From Nocardioides phosphati (lineage in GTDB: Bacteria; Actinomycetota; Actinomycetes; Propionibacteriales; Nocardioidaceae), in NCBI RefSeq assembly GCF_014646375.1, contig NZ_BMNI01000007.1, positions 1-64,000 of the forward strand: 64,000 bases of DNA, read 5' to 3'. Made by a program: the position numbers and the translations under genes. Position 1 is the first letter of the stretch. Each line of letters begins with the position of its first letter. The notes beneath the pieces are model-generated. The model was not told where the DNA came from. It was given only the letters and a program-made list of their open reading frames with translations, and made no database searches. Of this stretch, positions 58,857 to 64,000 are shown in pieces.

Positions 58857-59558
58857 ATGGCAACAGTCATCCTCGTGCGCCACGGCCGGAGCACGGCCAA
58901 CACCTCCGGTGTCCTCGCCGGGCGCACGCCGGGAGTCCGCCTCGACGACGTCGGCCGCTCGCAGGCGCAGGCTGTCGCTGACCGGATCGCCGCTGCCGGG
59001 CCGGTGGTCCTGGCCGCCAGCCCGCTCGAGCGCTGCCTGCAGACGGCCGCCCCCATCGCCGAGGCGACCGGCCTCGACCTGACGATCGACGAGGCCCTCC
59101 AGGAGGTGGCGTACGGCGCGTGGCAGGGCCGGGCGATCAAGGACCTGCTCGAGGAGCCGCTGTGGAAGACGGTGCAGGCGACGCCGTCGGAGGCGACCTT
59201 CCCCGACGGCGAGTGCCTGGGCGACATGGCGGCGCGCATCGCTGCGGCACTGCGTGGTCGCGACGCCGAGGTCGAGGCCGCCCACGGCGCCGGCGCGGTC
59301 TGGGTGGCCGTGAGCCACGGCGACCCGATCAAGGCTGCCCTGGCCGACGCGCTCGGCATGGAGTTCGACCACTTCCAGCGGATCCACGTGGACCCGGGAT
59401 CGGTATCGGTCGTGCGCTACGGCAGCACCCGCCCGACGGTCCTCGCGATGAACACCCATGCCGGTGACCTGGCCTGGCTGAAGGCCCCCGTCGCCCGTCC
59501 CGACGACGCCGAGGTCGGCGGGGGAGCGGGTCCCGCGCCGTCTCCGCACGGGTCCTAG
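58857..59558 (+). CDS. Histidine phosphatase family protein (MSMEG_4193-type phosphomutase)
   Basis: 233 residues. The catalytic RHG motif is in VILVRHGRSTANTSG, the second His in VAVSHGDPIKAAL, and Arg/Glu in SPLERCLQTA. The C-terminal Gly/Pro tail is disordered. It is the first of a conserved actinobacterial trio with DUF3090 and SCO1664 proteins next to mshC; the shared role is unknown. Confidence 0.9.
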   Translation: MATVILVRHGRSTANTSGVLAGRTPGVRLDDVGRSQAQAVADRIAAAGPVVLAASPLERCLQTAAPIAEATGLDLTIDEALQEVAYGAWQGRAIKDLLEEPLWKTVQATPSEATFPDGECLGDMAARIAAALRGRDAEVEAAHGAGAVWVAVSHGDPIKAALADALGMEFDHFQRIHVDPGSVSVVRYGSTRPTVLAMNTHAGDLAWLKAPVARPDDAEVGGGAGPAPSPHGS

Positions 59559-59561
59559 GCT
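59556..59561 (+). promoter_or_regulatory. -10 box TAGGCT of the DUF3090 gene, leaderless type
   Basis: TAGGCT overlaps the stop codon of the phosphomutase gene and ends 6 nt before ATG 59568. Confidence 0.55.
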
Positions 59562-59567
59562 GGCGTC

Positions 59568-60110
59568 ATGGATCCGGTGATGCACTCGTTCGACCCGCCC
59601 GAGCGCTTCGTGGCCGGCACGGTCGGCGCGCCCGGGCAGCGCACCTTCTTCCTCCAGGCGCGCTCCGGGCGCCAGGTGGTGAGCGTCGCGCTCGAGAAGC
59701 AGCAGGTGACCGTCCTGGCGCAGCGCGTCGACGAGCTGCTCGACGAGCTCATGCACGCCGACACCGACATCCTGATCCCGGCGGTCGCACCGCTCGACCT
59801 CGCCGACGACGGCCCGCTGGAGCAGCCGATCGACGAGCAGTTCCGTGCGGGCACCATGACCCTGTCGTGGGACACCGATGACGAGCGGATCGTGATCGAG
59901 GTCTACCCCATCGACGCGGCGGAGGAGGAGCCGGAGGTGGCGGGCGAGGTGCTCGTCGTACGTCTTCCGGCGGCGTCCGCGCGTGCCTTCGTGGAGCGGG
60001 CCCGCAAGGTGGTCTCCGCCGGCCGCCCCGACTGCCCCTTCTGCGGGGAGCCGATCGACCCGGTCGGGCACCTCTGCGTCCGGGCCAACGGCTTCAAGCG
60101 ACGTGCCTGA
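59568..60110 (+). CDS. DUF3090 family protein
   Basis: 180 residues. MHSFDPPERFVAGTVG and GQRTFFLQARSG open the family fold; the C-terminus carries a zinc-ribbon-like cluster, CPFCGEPIDPVGHLC. The middle is acidic. Function unknown. It is always found with the SCO1664-type kinase-like protein, whose start lies 8 nt inside this gene. Confidence 0.9.
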   Translation: MDPVMHSFDPPERFVAGTVGAPGQRTFFLQARSGRQVVSVALEKQQVTVLAQRVDELLDELMHADTDILIPAVAPLDLADDGPLEQPIDEQFRAGTMTLSWDTDDERIVIEVYPIDAAEEEPEVAGEVLVVRLPAASARAFVERARKVVSAGRPDCPFCGEPIDPVGHLCVRANGFKRRA

Positions 60111-60846
60111 GGCCGCGGAGCTCGTCCTCGAGGGCCGGCTGACCACGGCGTCCAACGCGACGTTCCTGGCCCGCCTCGACGGTGACCTCGTCATCTACAA
60201 GCCGGTCGCGGGGGAGCGGCCGCTCTGGGACTTCCCGGGCGCGGTGCTCGCCCACCGCGAGGTCGCGACGTACGCCGTCTCCGAGGCGCTCGGCTGGCAC
60301 GTCGTGCCCCGCACGTGGCTCGGCGACGGGCCGCACGGTCCCGGCATGCTCCAGGAGTGGATCGAGGAGGACGGCGCCCCGCCGGCCGTCGACGTCGTCC
60401 TGCCCGGTGAGCAGCAGCCGGGGCAGCGGGTGGTGCTCGAGGCCCGCGACGAGACCGGGCGACCCGTCCTGCTGGTGCACGAGGAGTCCGCCGCGCTCCG
60501 GCGGATCGCGCTGCTCGACGTGCTGGTCAACAACGGCGACCGCAAGGGTGGCCACGTGCTGAGCCGCGGTGAGGGCCGGTGGGGCATCGACCACGGGGTG
60601 ACCTTCCACGTCGAGCCGAAGCTCCGCACGGTGCTCTGGGGCTGGATCGACGAGCCGCTCACCGCCGCTGAGGCGGGTGACATCGCCCGGGTGCTGGCCG
60701 ACGACGCGCTGCTCGGCGAGCTGCGTGCGCTCCTTCCCGGCCCCGAGGTCGACGCCTTCGTCGCGCGTGGCCGGGCCCTGCTCGCCGCAGCCGTCTTCCC
60801 GCCACCATCGGGGGACTGGCCGGCGATCCCGTGGCCCGCGCTCTGA
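60103..60846 (+). CDS. SCO1664-family protein, PI3/4-kinase-like fold
   Basis: 247 residues from GTG 60103. A kinase-like layout: the nucleotide-binding Lys in LVIYKPVAGERP, REVATYAVSEALGW, a catalytic-loop-like LLDVLVNNGDRKGGHVL, and a DxG-like GIDHGVTFH. These are the residues expected of the atypical PI3/4-kinase group, so phosphotransferase or nucleotidyl-transfer activity is plausible, but no substrate is known. Coupled to DUF3090 by overlap and followed by mshC. Confidence 0.88.
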   Translation: MPEAAELVLEGRLTTASNATFLARLDGDLVIYKPVAGERPLWDFPGAVLAHREVATYAVSEALGWHVVPRTWLGDGPHGPGMLQEWIEEDGAPPAVDVVLPGEQQPGQRVVLEARDETGRPVLLVHEESAALRRIALLDVLVNNGDRKGGHVLSRGEGRWGIDHGVTFHVEPKLRTVLWGWIDEPLTAAEAGDIARVLADDALLGELRALLPGPEVDAFVARGRALLAAAVFPPPSGDWPAIPWPAL

Positions 60847-60862
60847 GCGTGGGTGCGACCGT

Positions 60863-60868
60863 CTAGAG
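60863..60868 (+). promoter_or_regulatory. -10 box TAGAGT of mshC, leaderless type
   Basis: TAGAGT ends 7 nt before ATG 60876. No ribosome-binding site lies between. Confidence 0.55.
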
Positions 60869-60875
60869 TTCCCAC

Positions 60876-62102
60876 ATGCGCGCCTGGTCCGCCCCCGAGA
60901 TCTCCCCCCTGCACGTCAAGGGACCCGTCGTCCGGGTCCACGACACCGCCACGGGCGGGCTCGTCGAGACCAACCCGGCCGCGGGCGGAGCCCGGATGTA
61001 CGTCTGCGGCATCACGCCGTACGACGCCACCCACATGGGCCACGCCGCGACGTACGTCGGCATGGACCTGCTCAACCGCGCCTGGCGCAACGCCGGCCAC
61101 GCGGTGACCTTCGTGCAGAACGTCACCGACGTCGACGACCCGCTGCTCGAGCGCGCGACCAAGGTCAACGTCGCCTGGGAGGAGCTCGCGCTCCGCGAGA
61201 CGCAGCTCTTCCGCGAGGACATGGAGGCGCTCCGCGTCCTCCCGCCCGACCACTACGTCGGTGCCGTCGAGTCGATCCCGCTCGTGATCGCGCTCATCGA
61301 GAAGCTCCAGGCTGCCGGGGTCGTCTACGACGTCGAGGGCGACCTCTACTTCGAGGTCGCCTCCGACAAGGCGTTCGGCGAGGTCTCCGGCCTCGACCGC
61401 GAGCAGATGCTGGCGATCTTCGGCGACCGCGGCGGCGACCCCGAGCGCCCCGGCAAGAAGGACCCCCTCGACTGCGTGCTCTGGCGCGCCGAGCGCGAGG
61501 GCGAGCCGAGCTGGGAGAGCCCGTTCGGCAAGGGTCGGCCCGGCTGGCACATCGAGTGCACCGCGATCGCGCTCGAGCACCTCGGCACGTCGTTCGACGT
61601 CCAGGCCGGCGGCTCCGACCTCGCCTTCCCGCACCACGAGATGTGCGCGGGCGAGGCCCAGGTCGCCGAGGGCGAGAAGTTCGCCCACGCCTACGTCCAC
61701 GCCGGCATGGTCGGCTACGACGGCGAGAAGATGTCGAAGTCGAAGGGCAACCTGGTCTTCGTCAACGAGCTCCGCCGCAGCGAGGTCGACCCGGCTGCCA
61801 TCCGCCTGAGCCTCCTGCGCCACCACTACCGCGAGGACTGGGAGTGGACCAGCGAGAACCTCTGGGCCGCCCAGGACACCCTCGAGCGCTGGCGTGACGC
61901 GCTGCGCCACGGCGTCGGCGCCCCCGCAGCCCCCGTCGTCGAGCAGGTGCTGGCCGCGATCGCCACCGACCTCGACGCCCCCGCCGCCGTTGCTGCGGTC
62001 GACGCGTGGGCAGCAGCCACGACTGCCGGGGACCACAAGGACATCTACGCCGCGGACCAGATCCGCGCTGTCCTCGACGCTTCCCTCGGCCTGAAGCTCT
62101 GA
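60876..62102 (+). CDS. mshC: Cysteine:GlcN-Ins ligase MshC (mycothiol synthesis)
   Basis: 408 residues. ATP-dependent joining of cysteine to GlcN-inositol, the third-to-fourth step of mycothiol synthesis. Class I aminoacyl-tRNA synthetase core related to CysRS: zinc Cys in [19 protein letters not shown] (also the HIGH-like motif), [12 protein letters not shown], and KMSKSKGN. It lacks the CysRS anticodon domain and is shorter than CysRS. A MshC, rather than CysRS, call is supported by this length, the family-like N-terminus and the conserved neighbourhood. Confidence 0.95.
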   Translation: MRAWSAPEISPLHVKGPVVRVHDTATGGLVETNPAAGGARMYVCGITPYDATHMGHAATYVGMDLLNRAWRNAGHAVTFVQNVTDVDDPLLERATKVNVAWEELALRETQLFREDMEALRVLPPDHYVGAVESIPLVIALIEKLQAAGVVYDVEGDLYFEVASDKAFGEVSGLDREQMLAIFGDRGGDPERPGKKDPLDCVLWRAEREGEPSWESPFGKGRPGWHIECTAIALEHLGTSFDVQAGGSDLAFPHHEMCAGEAQVAEGEKFAHAYVHAGMVGYDGEKMSKSKGNLVFVNELRRSEVDPAAIRLSLLRHHYREDWEWTSENLWAAQDTLERWRDALRHGVGAPAAPVVEQVLAAIATDLDAPAAVAAVDAWAAATTAGDHKDIYAADQIRAVLDASLGLKL

Positions 62103-62136
62103 GGCGGGCGCGGTCCCGGACCGCACTCGCACGGCA

Positions 62137-62196
62137 GGCCGCCGGAGGCGGCCCTCAGGCGGAGCGCGCCGCCGAGACCGCTCGACGCCGCGAGCG
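62137..62196. terminator. Hairpins between convergent mshC and PAC2 genes
   Basis: GGCCGCC (62137-62143) pairs with GGCGGCC (62147-62153) across a GGA loop, and CGCTCG (62179-62184) with CGAGCG (62191-62196). Their position between convergent genes suggests a bidirectional terminator. Random hairpins are common at this GC content. Confidence 0.45.
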
Positions 62197-62216
62197 TCGA
62201 CCCGTGGTCGGGCTCG

Positions 62217-63062
62217 TCACTCCGAGTCGCGGCGCTTGAGGTAGCGCTCGAACTCGCGGGCGATCGCCTCGCCCGAGGCCTCCGGCAGGTCGGCGGTGTC
62301 GCGCGTCTCCTCGAGCGCACGGACGTACTCCGCGATCTCCTCTTCCTCCTCGGCCAGCTCGTCGACGCCGCGCTCCCAGGCGCGGGAGTCCTCGGGCAGG
62401 TCGCCGAGCGGGATGGCGCAGCCGAGCAGGTCCTCGAGCTCGTGCACCAGCGCGAGCGAGGCCTTCGGGCACGGCGGCTGCGCGACGTAGTGCGGCACGG
62501 CGACCCAGTAGGAGACGGCCGGGATGTCGAGCTTTCCGCAGGCGTCCTGGAAGACGCCGACGATCCCCGTCGGCCCTTCGTGCGACGACTGCTCGACGCG
62601 GAGCCGGTCGACCAGCTCCGGCTCCGTGGCCGAGCCCGTGACGGGCAGCGGCCGCGTGTGGGGCGTGTCGGCCAGGAGCGCCGCGAGCGTGATCACGAGC
62701 GATCCGCCGAGGTCGTCGCACGCCGCGAGCAGCTCGGCGCAGAACTGGCGCCAGCGCATGTTCGGCTCGAGCCCACGGATCAGGATGACGTCGCGGTCCA
62801 GGCCCGGGGGAGAGGCGATCGCGATCTGGGTCGACGGCCAGCCGATGCGCCGGTGCCCGTCGGGGCCGACCTCCACGGTGGGCCGGTTCATCTGGAAGTC
62901 GTAGAAGTCCTCGGGGTCGATCGCGCCGATGACCTCGGCGTTCCAGACCTCCATCAGGTGGTCGATGACGGACGACGCGGCGTCACCCGCGTCGTTCCAC
63001 CCCTCGAAGGCGGCGATCACCACGGGGTCGACCAGGTCGCGCACGTCATCCATCTCGATCAC
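62217..63062 (-). CDS. PAC2-family protein
   Basis: 281 residues. The PAC2 (proteasome assembly chaperone-like) fold: VVIAAFEGWNDAGDAAS, then IGAIDPEDFYDFQMNRP, DVILIRGLEPNMRWRQF, and PAVSYWVAVPHYVAQPPCP. The C-terminal coiled, Glu-rich segment (ELAEEEEEIAEYVRALE) is usual for actinobacterial members. Role in proteasome or other complex assembly is suspected but unproven. GTG 63062 or ATG 63053 may be the start. Divergent from metH. Confidence 0.9.
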   Translation of the reverse strand: MIEMDDVRDLVDPVVIAAFEGWNDAGDAASSVIDHLMEVWNAEVIGAIDPEDFYDFQMNRPTVEVGPDGHRRIGWPSTQIAIASPPGLDRDVILIRGLEPNMRWRQFCAELLAACDDLGGSLVITLAALLADTPHTRPLPVTGSATEPELVDRLRVEQSSHEGPTGIVGVFQDACGKLDIPAVSYWVAVPHYVAQPPCPKASLALVHELEDLLGCAIPLGDLPEDSRAWERGVDELAEEEEEIAEYVRALEETRDTADLPEASGEAIAREFERYLKRRDSE

Positions 63063-63117
63063 TCCGCCAGCCTAGGGCGTCGGTGATACGGGGTGGGCGC
63101 AACCACACCTCGCCCCC

Positions 63118-63123
63118 TAGACT
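63118..63123 (+). promoter_or_regulatory. -10 box TAGACT of metH
   Basis: TAGACT lies immediately upstream of the SAH riboswitch, so transcription would start at about 63130, at the first base of the aptamer. Confidence 0.55.
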
Positions 63124-63130
63124 GGTCGGC

Positions 63131-63220
63131 GGCCGAGAGGCGTTGCAACGGGACCCGTCGGGATGACGCGCCCGCCACGCTCGGCTTGACTGACCAAGGA
63201 CGCCTTCCGATCTGGAAGGG
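63131..63220 (+). promoter_or_regulatory. S-adenosylhomocysteine (SAH) riboswitch of metH
   Basis: P1 is GCCGAG (63132-63137) with CTCGGC (63180-63185). The conserved core GCGTTGCAACGG lies just inside it. The pseudoknot P4 is AGGCGT (63138-63143) with ACGCCT (63200-63205). The Shine-Dalgarno GGAAGG (63214-63219) can pair with CCTTCC (63203-63208), which shares CCT with P4. Forming P4 on SAH binding would free the ribosome-binding site, giving an ON switch, as known for SAH riboswitches. GTG 63226 follows at normal spacing. Confidence 0.88.
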
Positions 63221-63225
63221 ACCCC

Positions 63226-64000
63226 GTGACCGACGCTGCCACCCCCGCTGGGACCAACGTCCGCCCGGACGCGACCGCTGAGCTGACTGCCTTGCTCGCG
63301 GAGCGCATCCTCGTCATCGACGGCGCCATGGGCACGATGATCCAGCGACACACGCCCGGTGAGGCGGAGTACCGCGGCGAGCGGTTCAAGGACTTCCACC
63401 TCGACGTCAAGGGCAACTCGGACCTGCTGGTCCTCACGCAGCCCGACATGATCCGTGGGATCCACCGCGAGTACCTCGAGGCCGGCGCCGACATCGTCGA
63501 GACGAACACGTTCGGTGCCACCACGATCGCCCAGGCCGACTTCGAGATGGAGTCGCTGGCCTACGAGATGAACGTCGCCGGCGCGCGGCTGGCCCGCGAG
63601 GCGTGTGACGAGTTCAGCACGCCCGAGCGCCCGCGCTACGTCGCCGGCGCGCTCGGCCCGACCCCCAAGACCGCGAGCATCTCGCCCGACGTCAACGACC
63701 CGGGTGCCCGCAACGTCTCCTACGACGAGCTCGTCGCGGCGTACCTCGAGCAGGCCAACGGCCTCGTCGACGGGGGCGCCGACATCCTCCTGATCGAGAC
63801 GATCTTCGACACCCTCAACGCGAAGGCGGCGATCTTCGCCGTCGAGACGCTCTTCGAGGAGCGCGGCCGCCGCTGGCCGGTCATGATCTCCGGCACGATC
63901 ACCGACGCGTCGGGGCGCACCCTGTCGGGCCAGACCACCGAGGCGTTCTGGAACTCCATCCGCCACGTCCGCCCGCTCTCGGTCGGCCTCAACTGCGCGC
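63226..64000 (+). CDS. metH: Cobalamin-dependent methionine synthase, 5' part
   Basis: The first 258 codons run off the window end. They cover the N-terminal homocysteine-binding barrel: [67 protein letters not shown]. The zinc Cys pair and the folate, cobalamin and reactivation domains would lie beyond 64000. It uses methyl-tetrahydrofolate to remake methionine from homocysteine, so SAH control by the leader fits its role. Confidence 0.93.
   Translation, partial: MTDAATPAGTNVRPDATAELTALLAERILVIDGAMGTMIQRHTPGEAEYRGERFKDFHLDVKGNSDLLVLTQPDMIRGIHREYLEAGADIVETNTFGATTIAQADFEMESLAYEMNVAGARLAREACDEFSTPERPRYVAGALGPTPKTASISPDVNDPGARNVSYDELVAAYLEQANGLVDGGADILLIETIFDTLNAKAAIFAVETLFEERGRRWPVMISGTITDASGRTLSGQTTEAFWNSIRHVRPLSVGLNCA

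Overview
The window is a stretch of chromosome from a very GC-rich actinobacterium. Markers of that phylum are mshC (mycothiol synthesis), mihF (actinobacterial integration host factor), the phosphomutase/DUF3090/SCO1664 cluster, DUF1206, DUF5703 and DUF6167 proteins, and actinobacterial gene orders around alaS, aro, pyr, gmk-rpoZ-coaBC-metK-priA and rib. The overall mix fits Propionibacteriales, probably a Nocardioides-like organism; that assignment is inferred from gene order and protein families only. No rRNA, tRNA, CRISPR array or prophage was seen.

Layout. 1-2971: an IS21-family insertion (istA, istB, minus strand) with three 22-bp terminal repeats, inserted in a long gene for an Ig-like/fibronectin surface protein whose 3' part runs 2972-7622. 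7650-11433: rarA, a membrane protein overlapping an ECF sigma factor gene, and two small envelope-associated proteins. 11433-20663: alaS-ruvX-mltG-aroE-prepilin peptidase, then aroC-aroK-aroB-aroQ. 20681-25768: a minus-strand hypothetical gene, a SIMPL protein, efp-nusB, a TAT-exported metallophosphoesterase and a DUF1206 membrane protein. 25881-36677: a complete pyrimidine operon pyrR-pyrB-pyrC-carA-carB-pyrD, then pyrK, a degenerate class 1B pyrD-like gene, and pyrF. 36688-43101: lipoprotein, mihF-gmk, rpoZ, coaBC, metK, priA. 43144-47171: def-fmt, a small coupled ORF, rsmB, and a stand-alone LigD-type polymerase. 47215-48632: a minus-strand pair resembling type VII secretion substrates. 48707-53257: rpe, then an FMN riboswitch and ribD-ribE-ribBA-ribH. 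53321-56979: M20 peptidase, methyltransferase, DUF5703, aldo/keto reductase, and an EccB-N-terminus-like microprotein. 56990-62102: uppP, corA, and the phosphomutase/DUF3090/SCO1664/mshC cluster. 62217-64000: a PAC2 protein and the start of metH behind an SAH riboswitch.

Most genes sit in tightly coupled operons joined by ATGA, GTGA or TGATG overlaps. Three RNA regulators can be read directly: a PyrR-binding hairpin over the pyrR ribosome-binding site, an FMN riboswitch before ribD, and an SAH riboswitch before metH whose pseudoknot and ribosome-binding-site hairpin exclude each other. At least ten genes have a TANNNT -10 box 6-8 nt before the start codon and no leader, which indicates leaderless transcription and settles several start codons.

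The observations I rate highest are the pyrK plus catalytically degenerate pyrDB-like pair beside a normal quinone-type pyrD, the SAH riboswitch switch geometry, a heavily strand-biased GGGGGAG oligomer (18 on the plus strand, 1 on the minus strand by eye), the orphan ESX-like gene pair together with the EccB-like microprotein, and the surface-protein gene cut by IS21.
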